A stretch of 64,000 bases of DNA from Chromera velia (taxonomy: Eukaryota; Sar; Chromeraceae). The stretch spans positions 1-64,000 of the forward strand of contig JAHBMJ010000642.1 in the NCBI GenBank assembly GCA_018398765.1, read 5' to 3'. The translations under genes were made by a program, and so were the position numbers. Of the stretch, positions 43,827 through 58,428 are shown piece after piece (the first letter of the stretch is position 1; each line of letters begins with the position of its first letter). Below the pieces are notes generated by a model. That model had not been told where the DNA came from and ran no database searches. It saw only the letters and a program-made list of their open reading frames with translations.

Positions 43827-46800
43827 ATCAGGCTGCTGAGTGACATAACGAAAGACAGACGGAAGACCTCCTGACAGTAGCTGCCACAGAGAGGTGCAGA
43901 AAAGACCAGAGAACAGAAGAGAAGAGCAGGAAAGGGGCAGAAAGGAGAGCGCCTTGCGAAGCCGAGAGAGGGGTTCGGTTCAGTCCATATCTCTCTCTCT
44001 CTGACCAAGGGCATGTGGGGGGGGATGCAGGAAGGGAAGGGAGTTAGTTCCCATGCAGAGAAGCTAAGGTCCCCTACTGTCTGGCTTTATCATGCGTGCG
44101 TCAATTGGTCTGCCTGTCCGCTTATCCGCTTCGTGAGGCAGAAAGATCGCTTGCTGGCGGGGTGATCTCTTTTCTACCCCTTCTAAGCGACGAGGCAGAT
44201 GGATGAAGAAAAAGAAAAAAACCTGTCGTCTGTGTCCAGCCAATGCATTCATTGCCAACCAAAGAGAAGCAATTAAAGCAGATCACAGCGAAGCAATGAA
44301 GAATATATTCGTCGATGTACAGAGAGAAAGAGAGAGACAGGGAAGGAGGGGGAAAGAGAGAGCTGAGTCAAGAGAGACAAGCAGCGGCTGGGTGGGGGAA
44401 GGGAAAGGAGAAGTAATCAAGCGGTGAATCCGACCGTTTCGATCATCTATTCTTTCCCCTCCATGCATGATGAACATGGTTTTGTCATGCAAACGCAACA
44501 ATTAACGGGTGATGTTTTGCGTGAAGAATATGCATGATTGTTTGTGAGTGACGTCGTAAAGCGTGTTCCCTGCGGCTGAAAAAGGAAAGGTTAAGTGGAG
44601 AAGAAAAGAAGAAAAAGTAGGCACGACAAGACGAAGGAAACGCATTTGTCTCCGTCTTCGTTGGCTTTTTTATTCATAAAAACCAGACTGTCCTTCCTCC
44701 TCCCTTCCTCCGTGCACTCAACGGGACGCTTGGATGACGACAGACACTCACATAAACCCCCTTGGTTCGTAATTCGTAATTCAATCCTTTCTTAGCCGTT
44801 TCAATTCTTCCCTGCTGTACTTTCACTTTCTTCCGAATTCATTTGTTTCTGGACTTGTCTTTCCAACAACAAAGAAACATTTGCGGTACGTCTAGATATC
44901 CCCCTTTCTTTCCTTCTCCGTCTTTCCGTCTTCTATTCTCCCTCTCTCTGTCTTTCGTCTGTCTTCGTCCGGTTACCTTTTAAAGAACAAGAGAACGAAG
45001 GAAAGTAGGATGCAATGAGAAGCAAGCTCAGTCAGTTGAAGCGATTGGCAGGAGAAGACATTTCAAGAGAAGATGCCGAGATTTAAACCGTGGAAGGACC
45101 AATCACACAGCTAGCCTCTCTCAATTGATTCTTCATGTAAATCCAGGGGCGGTCAACTTCTTTCACTCCTTTCGGATCGACTTCTTTAAAGACACGGTGA
45201 GGGAGCGAGTGACAAAAGGGTGGGTAGCAGAGAGAGCAAGGAAAGAAGATTAATCTTGATTTGTCTGGCTGGCTTGTCATCATACGTGTATCACAGAAAG
45301 AGGTCAGGAGAGCAAGGGAGGACTTGCGTCTCAGATCAGATGCCGACTCTTGGCGAGAGCTGGATCGGTGAACTGCTCCTCTGCATGCGAGTTTGTATGT
45401 CTACACACTGCAGTCATGATGGTTTAATTCAACCGCCTTGGGTTGAAGACAGCTTGGGTATCCAGGGCATTTAGGAAGAAGGAAGCAAGGGAGCATCTGA
45501 AATATCTAAACCGTTCCAGCTCTTCTCCTCTCTTCATCTCTATTGACAGTAAGTGAAAGCACCAATCCGAAAAGAATTCACTAAAGGAGACAGAGGGGGC
45601 AACCGGTTTTTCACTGCTGCAGTGCCCCGAAACGTGTGCACTTACGTGAAATACTGGACAGAGAGAAGCCTTCTACTGTGAACACAGTGCTTGGGAGAGG
45701 AGACTGTAATCAAACGGAGAGAATGGAGGGACAGTAAGGCAGACACGCAGGCAGGCAGTTGCCTGCATGGGTCGATCGATCCTCGATTCACTCTAGCCGG
45801 AGATAGAGGAGAGGAAATGACCGCAGTGGTCGAGCTGACCGAGCTCTTCTCCCCCATTTCCCTCCCAGTACAGCAACGCACACACAAAGGATCAACTTGG
45901 CCGGTACCTCTTCTTTCTCCCCTTTTTCAATGCGGTCTTCAGATCACAGAGAGAGAGACATGGCTGGATTGTACTGCAAACTGAACATGCCCGTCTTTTT
46001 GAAGAGACCGGAGGAGAAGGGCATGGGGACCCCTCCCTTCCTCCATCAGTTGAAGAATTCGAAGAATTTATCTATCGCATTTACTTGCCTCCCTCCAGAC
46101 ACAACTTCACTCTATTTCGTTCTCACTCGATCTTCGGTTCAGGTCTCCTTTTCAACTAATCTCCTTCTACTCTCTTCGTCTTCTCTCCTCTGTCCTTTTC
46201 TCCTCCTCTCTCCTCTGCTTCTCTCTCCTCTACTCTTCTCTTCTCTGAGAGCGTGCGTGCGTGTCTCTTGTCAGGGGGACTCCGTGAGGTGACTCCTTCA
46301 GGGACGGGGGAAGTGACCCGATCGAGGCACCCCAAAACATATGCAAGTCAAGTGGAGTGACTGGCGCAGAAATACGGACGGAAAGGGGGGGAGGAGGAAG
46401 CAGGAAAAGCGCTCTCTCATTCGTTTGGGGTGAGATTATCTTCAGAAGCGCGCGTGCGAGAGAGAGAGGTTGGTGCAATTAGGGTGAGAGTTTTTTTGAA
46501 AGAAAAATATGCATAGAAGATGAACGATGGACACGAGGCCAGTGATCAGAGTTGCGATGCAAGTATGAAAGCGATGCACCATGCGGCAGTTGTTCAATCA
46601 GAAGGAAAGAAAGAAACGGGGGGACGGGACAGAAGCACGAGACGCCGTGGGGAGGCGCTAGCTAGATGCACACACTTCAATCAGAATTTTAATTCAGCAA
46701 CCGACGCCTGAAGAGAATGAAGGAGAATGGGCACTTTGCACAGACAGAGGAACGTTGTGGTCGACAAAACGCCGGCCTCGACTCCAGTCTGGGGTTTTAA

Positions 46801-48361
46801 GTCAGGCATACCGGTGAGCAGGGGGACGGGAAGCTGGAAAGGAAAGGGAAGCGATTAGACGAAGTTTCAACGGGAGCAATAAAGCATAAGGGGGGATCAA
46901 CATGCACTCTGTAACCACAGCAGCATGGTCGATCGTGTGTTGTCTGCATGTCTCTTTGCACAGATTTGCATGGAAGGACTTAAAACGGGAAGATCGTGTA
47001 TGGGAGTGGATCTTCGTGAGATGTAATTGCGCCATTTGAACCGATGCTTTTTTTCATTATTCCCCGTGATGCCCTTGAAGGCAGTCTTGGATTCGCTCTT
47101 TTCCTTCAACACGGAACCTGACTGACTGACGTATTTGGTGCGCGATTCGCGCGCATTGTATTAATTCTGTATGCTTCCATTCCACCTAATCCTGGCTGAC
47201 TGACTGACAAGATTTCTTTTGCTTGTTTTTCCTTTCGTTTCCTTTCGCTTTTCGTGTGGGAGGGATAGTCAAGGGCGAGTCCCTCCAGTCGCAAACTGAA
47301 TCGTTGTATGCATGAGTGAGTGAGTGAGTGAGTGAGTGAGTGAGTGGGTGAGTGAGTGCATTATTATCTTTCGCTGCTGCTGTACCGGTTCTTTTGCCGG
47401 TTGCTCTCCTCAATCCTTTCCTTGCAATGGTTGATTTAGTCTGTGTGCATGGCGGCCGGTCTGTCTGTGTTACGTCTATCCGTTATTTTCTGATTCGATG
47501 CGACCAGGAAGGAATGAAGCAGTGGATGCGATACCACATTACCCTGAACTTTCTTTTGATACCTGTGAGTATCGGCATGCACCCACATAAAGAGAAAAAA
47601 AAGAAACGCTTTCTTTACGTTTGACTTTTTTTAGCCTCCTCGGTCGCACTGGGTGTCCCGGAGCCCTTCCTTGGTGGCTCTCTCTTGAGTTCTTCCCTTT
47701 CTGATCCTTCGAAGGACTTCGTTTTGGAATTAATTGTTTCAATGTGCGGTTGGATCTGCAAGGTCCAATTCCACTCATTGTACTGTACGTCGTATGCGCC
47801 CACCCTGTGGTCAGACCCGGTCTTAGCTCGGTGTGGCAGGCAGGCCCTGCATGGGAGTTTCTTTCCGGCCCTTCCCGATGCATGCCCTCATTGATTGCCT
47901 TTATCATGCATTAGCCGATGATTGTATGATATGCTTGTCGACGGCCGACAGGTGATCTATGCGTGCTCTGGTAGTCTTTTGCGTGTTTATGCTCGCGTGC
48001 GTCATAGTGGCTTCATCTGTCTCGCTTTCTCTTCATCTTTTTTACCTCTTTCACGTCCCTCTCTTTCCCATGCCTGACTTTCCGCCCTTTTTGCATGCCC
48101 TTCTTTCTGCATGGCGTGTTCGCACAGAGCTGTTTCAGCTCAATTTGAACTGAACTGCTTCAGAGCAGAGTAGAGGGCAATTAAGGAAATTGGAAACGGA
48201 GCATGCAAACAGCTAGGCCTCAGATAGGTCGATTGAAGAGATCGATCGCATGGGCCGAGCTACTGCTACAGTAACTCGACTGTACTCTAAAGTGATTGTC
48301 AGGAAGGAACAAACTGTTTGCGCACGCCTGATCGCGTGGTCGTTTGTTTGGTGCCATGCAT

Positions 48362-48402
<41 letters not shown>

Positions 48403-49836
48403 CGTCAGGTTGTGGAGGGCCTTAGAGCCAGTGGGCGACCGTAAAGGGCATGCATGACCAAAAGAAGAGAAAAATGCCGCTTCCTTGTCAAATGTGCCGT
48501 CATTCATTTCCCCTCTCCGCCCCTGTTCCTTCCCCTTGGCCTTTTCTCCTTTCGTTTCCTTCTCGCTATCTTTTTTTATTGACAGACCGACTTTGCTTGC
48601 GTCACTTTCTGTCGACGATCCCACTCACACACTCACTCACGACATTCCCACCCGCATGCTTGTGACCAGGGTTGGTCCCAACACACCAAAGGGACCCATC
48701 CATGTGTGGTAATCTCAAAGGATCTGCATACAAAGAGGCAAATCAGACTCAACCTGGTAGTCTGTCTGACTCCATATGCACACATACATGAGGCATGAAT
48801 CTGTCCATACAAACCTAACTGCATGGAAGGATCGAGCAAAGCTCGATGAGAGTCTGTGGACTCTCTCTCAGTACATTCAGCGATGAAAAAAGAAGGCAGA
48901 CAGGAATGCAGTCAGAGAGGCAGGCAGACATTCATACAGACAGAGATGCGTAGAAAGGCAGAAAAAACATGATGATCGTCGAGAGAAAGAGAGGGAAGGA
49001 ACTGAGGCTCAAAATTAGGTACTAAGCTGCAGCCAGCAAGCTGGACTCGGCCAGGGTCACACCACCTGATTTGATATATGCATGCAGGTCTTGTCTTGTT
49101 TGCTTCTGACTGCATGTGCTCGCGCGTTTTCGAGCTGCGTGCTCGAAGACAGAGCAAGTACCAAAGTCCGTCATGCATCAATCAAAGCATGAGAAACGCT
49201 GGGAGGGACGAGAGAGCAGCGTGGAGGGATAAAGGAAGATCGTGACAAGGTGCTGCCAGTGAGGTTCAAATCAATCCGTTGCCTTTCTGGGTTGAATTTA
49301 ACAGATCGAGACCAAATTTGAATGAGTAAGAGAAAGAATGGAAGAGAGATGAATGAAAGGATGCATGGCTTAATAAATATTTATCGATTCAGTACAAGGC
49401 CAATATGGATTGAGAACTGTAAGGGTAAAACAGTTCGATCTCTTTATGAGATGCTGCTGGGATTCTGAGCCTGGGAACGTATAAAACTGATCGATCAGAT
49501 CGGATGGGCCTCATTCAGCCTTCAAACTCTGTTTTAGAGCTAGTTTTAGAGTTGTTTTCAAAAAAAAAAGCACCAGTTTACGCATTGAATGCAATCATAG
49601 ATTCATAATGCATGCAAGACAAGGTTTCACAATATAGTTTTCATATAAATTCATGATAACCTTTACTCGAACTTTTATATGTCTAATGTTTTTGCTCCAT
49701 ATTACGTTTAAAAGGCTGTCACGCACTAGGTCACGCGGCTTGTATGCATACGTATAAATCTATGTATTCCTTCCTATGTATATGGCCTATCGCAGGCTTC
49801 AGAAAAAAAAAAAAAATTAAAGCGAATTCGCGCTTA

Positions 49837-49871
<35 letters not shown>

Positions 49872-52800
49872 ATTATATTTTTTTTTTGCCGACGGTCTCA
49901 CGGTGTTAGGTGACAAACACGTAAAATCCATGGAAAGCAGCCAGCAAAGCCGCCTTTAACCTAACCCTTAAGAAAAAAATTACAAAGCATGGGTAGCAGA
50001 GTACGTACGTCACATGACTCAGCATGATTTATGTGCAAGCTATAGCGCAAGCATGTTGCTCAGTGCCAGAGTCAGTGGTTCACCGTTTAGGAAGTTACTG
50101 AAAGTAGAAGAGTTTAAAAACCAACATTCTAGTTGAATTAAGTATATCATGATCATTAAATCAAAGTGAATTGCTGTTGACAGCCTGTTGTGGCTAGTGT
50201 TGTAGAGAACCGAACTGCCTCATGCATTGCCGTCAAACGCTATATGCCTATTCATAGGCCGATCGCGATGTGATGATAGTACATTGATAATAACTGTTGT
50301 TTATAGTTGTTGCACAAAAAAAAAGAATGATTATAAAGCCAATTTTGTTTTTTGTTTTTTGCTGTAATACGTCTAAATTTCTTTCATACCTCCTAGACTG
50401 ATCGAAAAATAACTCAGGCTCCTAGTCAGGCTCCAACCACTGAATCAGCACTGATAAAATGAAGCAACTGAACTTAGTAGTAGTAAAAAGAAGTAAAAAA
50501 AAAAAAGTTGGACCACGGGGACTCCCGAAACATAAAATCGCATTAAAAATCCTGTCCTATCCTTTATTAAATCTAAATTAAAGAAGAAGAATAAACATTT
50601 AACAAAAAGTTTGATTTTATTTGAAATCAATTGTCTAGTTAATTATTTTAACTCCTATTAGACTAGTATCTGGTTAGTAGCCTCGTACGGCTGCACTTCT
50701 GCAAGGCAGTGCAAGCCGCCAATCTGTTTCTGTATTGCAAAAACGTCTCCGGTGCGTTGGCTACCAATAGGTGTAGAAGCAGACCGGAGGAAAGGTCAAC
50801 ACTGCCAGTGGCATCCATACAGACATTCAAGCAAACGCAGAAAGAGGGGGACAGAGAGAGACTCGAACATGTATAACAGGCAGGCAAAATTACCGAAGAG
50901 AGAAAGAAAAAGAAACGGAAAGACAAAACAAACAGAAGCCATCAAAGGAGGGAAATAGAAACATTGTACCGCTCGACAGGTCGACCGATCAATGAAAGAC
51001 AGAAAAGAAAGTAAACGATCGCCCCCATAAGTTTCCTGTTGTCAACGTACAGCCAGCTTCCCTCCCACAAGATCATCATGGAAGCTTGCTTGCCTTTCTG
51101 CCTGTGGGGGGCTGAGCAAGGAAGAAGAAATCTTCATCCCCTCCATGCACTGATGTTCATGCACGCCGCTTCTTTGTTGAGTTGCACGTCTATTCAGGAA
51201 ACCCGTTTTGCGCGCGCGAGAAAGGTACGGAGACGCGAGAGCATAGCTGACTGTGTGTACACTTTTCGGCAGACAAACACAGAAAGAAAATCTTCTCTGA
51301 ATGCCTTTCTACCCGAGCCAATCGATGCATGCTTGCAGGGTGTCCTTCCTCTCCCATTATGATCTTCCTCATTTGCTTTCAGACCGATAACTGATTCTGT
51401 TTTTTCATTTCTGCCCCGTCTTGTGTCTCAAGGTGTGATACACCACTGCCTTCCTTCCCTCTTCATGTGGCACGTACAAGCCTTGTTTCCTTCCAGTCTC
51501 CTTTCGAGGCTCATCAATGAATCTTCTTTCCTTCCTTCCTTCTCTGGGAGTCCGAGGCACCATCCACTCTAGCTCCCTTCTCCTTTACTGTTTGACACCT
51601 TTGCATTACTCGTCTCAAAGTAGAGAGAAGGACACAGACGAAGGATGGTGGACGCGCGCAGAGAAAGAGAAAGACAAGAGAGAGGAAGAAAGGACTCGAT
51701 CGAGCACACAGCAGCAGCCGGCTCGTTAGTCAAGTCAGTACTGCTGTCAAGACGAGAGAGCAGGGAGCTGACGAGTCACTGCCGTACCTCTGGGCCGTCC
51801 AAACCACAAAACAATCTCAGTGTATAGGGGTTGCACGCCCTTTCTCTTCTCACTGCTCTCTCTTCCCACCCAGTCAATTTCCAACAGAGGGGAGGACACA
51901 AAGACAGAGAAGAGTGAGAAAGAAAGGAAGAAAAGAAGATGACACTTCTTCACCACGGCGAGACTGAGGAACCAGAATAAGAACAAGATGCGCATGAACT
52001 TTAAATAACGCTGGCCTGTAGGCCAACAAAACTTAAACCCCCCCTCCCTCTAGTGGCCTCGATCCACTTTCCTTCCTTTTTTCCCCCCACCTGTTGAACA
52101 TTCCTCCATTCCCATTTCTCCCTCTGTCTCTCTCTGCGAAATCAGGACCGCACGCACGTACGTTGGGTTCCTTTCAGTCGAGCAAACCACAAGAAGCGGG
52201 TATTTATTCTTCCAACAGAAAAAAATGCAATTAGTAATCTTTCTCACCGCTCTCAAGATCCACCCGGCGGGGGAGCATCTCTTTCTGACTCCCTCTGTTT
52301 CCGTGATCAGCGCTTCCTCCTCCCTCCTTTCTCTCTGCCTGTCTGTCTGTCTGTCTGTCTGTCTCCTAGCGAATCCATCTGACTGAGACAGCTCCTTGCT
52401 TTGTTTCACAATCAGATTGAAGGGAGGAAGCAGAAGCAATCCCCTGCGTGCAAGCATGGAGGCATGCACAGGTGGCCTGCCTCTCTGGATTCAGATCAGA
52501 AAACCAACCAACAGAGAGAGAGAGACTGTTCTCTCCTCTCCTCTTGCCAGGGAGAGAAAACCAACAGGAGGGAGGGAGGAAATGGGGAAAGAAAAGGAAA
52601 CGTACATATCTGAGAGGAGAGAGGAGAAGCTGCTCTCCGACCCCTCAGGAAGTCCTTCACACTCTTTTTTCGTTCGTTTGTTTGTTCACGTTTTCGCCTC
52701 GAGAGAGATCTTCAGCTCCCCCGCCATCCGCTTTTTTGAGGTCATCGGATGCAAGAGAGAGAAAGAGAGAGAGAGTCTCCAATTCTGCTTGATTGCACAC

Positions 52801-54444
52801 ACGCTCCTCGATGGTTGCATGTTGCATGCTTTTCTGGTTGCTACGAACGAAAGAATATGTTCAAAGAAAAAAAAAAACAACGGGTCATCCCCCCAAACCG
52901 TCTGCCCGCTCACCTCCCTTGCGTGATGCCGACTGACAGACGGACAGACTATATCGTCTTTTCTCTCGTTTGTCTCTTCCTTTCTTTCAGAAGTCAGACA
53001 GACAGACACGGACAGACAGGTGCACACACAGGACAGGGGGGGGAGGGGATCGCCTCCTGAGAAGAGGAGAGGAACGAGTCCCCGCTTTTCAACTGATTAA
53101 AAGAAATACATACACCATGCAAGCTTCACATCACGCAGTGCATTGATTCTTGTAGGCATACAGCCCTCCCCTCCCTTTTGATTCAAGTCAGTTTGTTGGA
53201 AACAAGCGGAAGAAGAAGAAGCAAGCAAGGGAAGTGGGAAGGAAAAAGAAAGGAGAGGAAGATCTTTGGAAGGAAGACCCCCTCGTTCTTCAGTGCCTGT
53301 CGAGACTTTTTTTTTTTTCAATCCCCGGCCCCCCCATTGCACACCCCCCCCTCTTCCTTCTCTCTTTCCCGCTGTCTCCTTCTCTTCGTTACTTACGTCC
53401 ACCGTTCTCACAGTCGACCCACAGCATATCGATAAAACATCAAATCCACTCAAGCAACATCGGACAGACAGACAGAGAGACGTTCATTTCCTCCCTCCCA
53501 CGTCCTCCTCAGTCCATCCATCTAAGTTTCCCTCCCTTCCTTCTTCATTCTACCTTGCTACCAGCGTTCGATCTAATCATCCATCCATCAGTTCACCGAC
53601 CCATCGATTCATTTCATTTTCTCTCTGGAACACTCAGGCATGCAGTCAGAAAGAGCTAGAGGCAGGCAGGCAGACAGACAGGCAAGCAGCCCGCTTTTTC
53701 TTTCATGCTTCCTTCCTCTCTGAACACCAGCACATACAGACATCCACCCTTAAGTTATTAATAACATCCACAAGAGCTCCGTCCAATCCTCCACCCCACA
53801 TGGGCCTCATCAAAGGGAAGAGGGAACCTTCCAAAAAAAATTGCACGCAGCGAAATCAGAGTAAGGAAGGAAGGAAGGACAACGGAAGAAAGGAGAGTGA
53901 CAGTCCAGCTCTAGGAAGGACTCAGGCCGCCTGGGCCCATCTCGATCTCTCCAAGAGAGAGAGAGAGAACTTTCGCAGATCTATCTGTCGCTGTTCTTCG
54001 TTCATTCTTTCCTTCCCTTCACTCCAAGCTCCTGCTGTCTCTCTCCAAGACACACCCGCCTCCCTCCCCCTTCCCGCCTTCCTTCCCCTCCCCTTTTTCA
54101 TCATACCGCGAACCCCCCATGCAAGCCGTCAGGTGAAGAAAAGGCGAATCAATAGACAAAAAAGGAAAAGGAGACGGAAGACTGGACGAATTTGTCCATC
54201 CATCCATCTCACTTGGACGACGCGACGGTAGCATCCATGATGTCCCCCTCCCTCCCTCCCTCCCTGTGATCTCTATATTCCACAGACCCTTCCTTACTTC
54301 CTTCCTGTCTCTCACGAAATTAAATTACACTGACTTTTTGGTTCCTTCTCTATTCATTTCCACAAGATCCCTCGCACTCTCACACTCTCACCCCCTGTCT
54401 CTCTTTCCTGCAAACCCTCCTTCCTCCACGAGCTCTCTCTTTTG
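43823..54444. other. 10.6 kb without a recognisable gene
   Basis: Every open stretch lacks family features or lies over simple repeats. Contents: GTGA repeat (47312-47356), (TG)n (48364-48400), (TA)n (49842-49868), CTGT repeat (52336-52364), AT-rich blocks at 49.3-50.7 kb, and an inverse copy of the TATA-bearing repeat near 50.2 kb. Pyrimidine/purine polarity switches several times, hinting at unseen introns or UTRs. The 3' UTRs of the kinase and polymerase genes must extend into its two ends. Confidence 0.5.
50186..50275 (-). repeat. TATA-bearing dispersed repeat, copy 2
   Basis: On the minus strand it reads CGGCCTATGAATAGGC, TAGCGTTTGACGGCAATGCA and GGCAGTTCGGTTCTCTACAA, paralleling 2960-3050. 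The TATA has become TATGAATA. Confidence 0.55.
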
Positions 54445-57222
54445 TCACCAGTCGCAAAGTTCTTCGTCCTCTGACTGGGCTGATTTCCGTGGCTCTTCTA
54501 CTCTTTTCTCCTCAGCTCTTCTCTGCTTTTCCTCCTCCCAGTCTCTGTCCCTCTCGGCCTGGCTTCGGATGACAGCGTTCGACCCCTTTCCTCGACTCCC
54601 CCTTGTTGCTTTTGTTTGTCGAGTCTCTCTGTCACTACCGGAATATCCCACGTCCTCAACTCCGACGGATCCCTTCTTCGGACCGAACAGGTCGTCCTCG
54701 CTCAAGTCCGACCTCGGATGAGGAGGGGGGGGCTGGCGTACGCCGCCCTGACTCATAAAGCTGCCGGTCACGCCACTCTGCTGCTGGCCCCTCTCCGGAT
54801 CAGGACCCCCCCTCCCCCTCGAACCCCAAAGGCCATTGAGTCGTTGCCTCGAGGAGGCGGGGGCGGGGGGGGTACAGATCCTCTGGACTTCTCTCGAGAG
54901 ATCGATCCGAGACCAAACGAGGGGAACCCTCTGTTGCGGGGTCTGCTTACATGCAGGCAGGTGGACAGGCAGGCAGAAAGAGAGGGAGAATGTTATACTC
55001 AAAAGAGATTGCTGGCTCCATCAAAAAAGAACTCTGTGAGAAGGAGGGGGGAGGAGAGAGAAAAGAAAGGGGGGGGGCAGGCAGGCAGACACAAACATAC
55101 ATATATACAAAAAAAAACACAGTCTCAAAGACACATCCCCACAAGCACCCGCACAGACTTACACATGCGCATGAGCGCATGAGCCGGCGAGAGGGAATGA
55201 GGGAAGAGGGAAGGAGAGAGAGGCGGATAAATGCAGAGCGGTCCAAGATGTCGCACAGAGAGGTAGAGAAAAACACGGACTACAAACAAGCAAACAGACC
55301 AGACGCAAAATGCAGAGAGAGAGAGAGAGAGAGAGAACTGACTGAAACAACTCCTCTCCCGTTGACGCGCCATCGAAGTCGCTCCCCCTTCTCTCTTGTT
55401 GGGTCCTCTTGCCGTTGTCTCTCTGCCCCCGTCTATCTTCATCAGACTCGTCGTCTCTCTCCCGGCCCCCTCGATGATTGCGGCGACGGGGAGGTGTCTG
55501 GCTGTCCTCACGAGAGTCTCGCCTGGGCCCAAAAAGGTCATCGTCCCTCCCACCCCGACCCCTACCATTACGACCTCTGTCTCTCCCTCTGTCCTCCTCC
55601 GAGTCCGAGTCCGACCTTCTGTCCACGCTGGGACCACGACGAGGACGGGGCGGGAAGGGGTCACCTAGGGGCTCTCTCTCTCTTTCTCTCTCTCTGTGCC
55701 CCCGATCTCTGTCTCTGTCTCCGTTCCTCTCGTGGTCGGCAGGCTGCATCGGGTAGCGGGGACGCCCTCCTCCTCCTCCTCCTCCTCTTCCTCTTTCTTC
55801 TCCTCTCGCATCTCCGTTTCTGCCTCCCTCCTTCCCGTTGCGTTGGGGGTTGGAGGGGGGAGAGGGACGCTGTGTCTGTTCGTCCTCACTGTCTGTTCCC
55901 CAATTCCCTACCGTGGGCTCTTCTATGGCCCAACCGTCTTCGTCGAGGCGCGTGGGTGCTGGAGGGGGGGGGCGAGGAGGGGGGGCAGAAGCAGAAGGAC
56001 CCCGGCGGTCTTGTTGGGGGTGTCTCCCTTGAATGGGCCCCGTCGCCCCGTTTCTGTGGTCATGGGGACCACCTCTCTCCCCCCTCTCTTTAGGTGGCTT
56101 TCTTTCTCTCTCTCTCTGTTGGTTGGCTGGGTCTCTGCTGCTGCTGCTGCTGTTCTGGGCAGGAGGGGCGGGTCTTTCGCCGTCCCCCGAAGGCATCGGC
56201 GTGCCTCCCCTTCCTCCTGTGCCGGGACCCTCTCTAGCCGGGGAGGGCCAGAGATGGCGGAGAGGTGTCTTCTGGGTTGGAGGAACAACACTGAGCGGAT
56301 CTGTTGGGCCCCTGTTCTTGGCGATGGGCTCTGGCATGCCGCCCTCGACGGGGGGGGCGAGGAAGTGGAGGTCGTTGAGGACGTTCTCCCATGGAATGCG
56401 GGGAGGAGCAAGGACGACTCTCTCCTCCTGGTTTCCGGGGTAGGGAGGGCGGTGGGCACTCTTGGAATGGTCAACCTCTTGAGTGAAGACCTCCTGCCAG
56501 TGCGGGGGGGCAGCGGAGGGCATAAATAATGTGCAGGAGAGAGAGAGAGAGAAAGGGAGAAAAGAAAGAATGAGTCCACAGCCACACAGACCTCGAAAGA
56601 GAAAGCAGACAAGAAAGACACGGTGGGTGATGAGGAGAAATGCGGACTGAGAGAACGAACGGTAAGTAAACGGACATGAAACACGCCATAGAAAGGCAGA
56701 AAAATTAGCAGCGCTGAAAGCAATTTTCTGACATATCATCCAGTCATCTATCTCTGCTCACTCACATTGTGGACGTATTTGATGTGGCTGTAGAACTTTT
56801 GTTGGAAAGCCCTCTCCTCGGGACGGTTCTTTTGCTGGATAAGCGCCCTCCTGCGCGTTTGTTGGACGTCAGACATTCGTTCACTCACATTCAGAGAGAA
56901 ACAAAGAGAGAGAGAAGCCTGAGGGATGGAACAAAACCAAGGCAGATAGGAGAAAGTCACGGAAGGGTCAAAGAAGAAAGAAGGATTAGTGGAAACAATG
57001 CATGGGCACAAAAGGTTGTACGAGCTGCAATCGATCCCAAAAGAAAGAAAGAGAGACAGAGAGAGAGAGAGCAATGCATTCCATTCGGCTACCCCTTTCT
57101 CTGTGTGATCAGCTGACCGACTGACCTGTCATTATCTATGTCGTGGTTCAGCTTCCGGTAGACCAAGTTGGCCATCTCTTCCATTGTAGTAGCCTGAATG
57201 AAGCATCGGACGCGAGCGAGCG

Positions 57223-57261
<39 letters not shown>

Positions 57262-57523
57262 AGAAACGAAAAAAGGCATGCATGAATGAAAAAGAAGGCG
57301 GAAGGAGCGGAAAACCTCCCCTGAAGAGGAAAGAGTCGAGCCGACACGTCACGTTAAGTCAAAGTTCTTTGCCGGAAAAAGCGCAAGATCTTAATGATAT
57401 AGAGGAAGCCCATGAGACACAGTGATCAATCTCACCACCCACATTCCCTGACTGAAACGGAGAGCTAGCTGCATGGACTTTAGAGGAGGAATGAGGAACA
57501 AAAAAATGCATCTAGCCCTTGTT

Positions 57524-57558
<35 letters not shown>

Positions 57559-58392
57559 CTTTCAATGGCGTCAGTCAGAGAGGAATGCGATGCGATCTCC
57601 TCCTCAATTCCGTTTTTTCCCTGCCTGCATGTTCTCTTGCCTCCGTATCTACCCTGCCTGTCCTCTCTCTGCTCCTCAATTCCCGTTTCGCCTTTTCCTC
57701 TCCAATCCCCTCCACCCACCCATTTTCCCTTCCCTCTGTGCGCCTGCTTGGACAGAAAGAGGATCGCGTCACGTGGATTTGTACATATGACTTCTTGGAA
57801 GCGCTACTGCCGTGCCCTGCTTCCGCTGATCGGTTTTGGGCCTTTTATCGTTCGTTTTCTGATGTTTCTTCTGTCTGATCCGGTCAGCTTCAACATCCAC
57901 TCAATGGAGCAGAAAGTCAATGCGTTCCAGAGAGAGAGAAAAATACCCAATCAACCGACCAACCGACTCACGCCTCACTGACTGACAGGCACTTTTCCGA
58001 GGTGGAGGATTCTGATCAGCCATGAGCAGGTGGCGACGGAGAAGCGAAGAGCGAACACACCGATGCGCCTCCGTTTGGAATACCAGTACCTACAAGCACC
58101 CACACAGACAGGCAGACAGGAAGAAGAAATTCAAATTATTCTTTCTACACTTACATTCCTTTTCGAATACCAGTACCTACCTAGGTACACCGTCAATGCA
58201 CACGAAGAACACATCTCGTCTCAGAATGAGAACAGATTATTGTACTGAGATAAGCAGATCTCATCAGAAAAGCCTGTAAAACTTTTTCGGGGCAAAGAGT
58301 TTGCCTCCACAGACGCAAGGAAAGAAGAGACAGAGCAGAACGCACCCCTTAACGTTGCCTCGCACGCACCCTCGCGCTCGAGAGAACAGACA

Positions 58393-58428
<36 letters not shown>

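Noticed and set aside
48364-48400. CRISPR-like regular repeats
   Set aside because: These and the other short-period arrays are eukaryotic microsatellites without spacers.
53266-54231. 321-codon plus-strand open frame
   Set aside because: It runs antisense to no known exon, is made of CT-rich and Ser/Pro/Lys repeats and has no recognisable domain or supported splice pattern.
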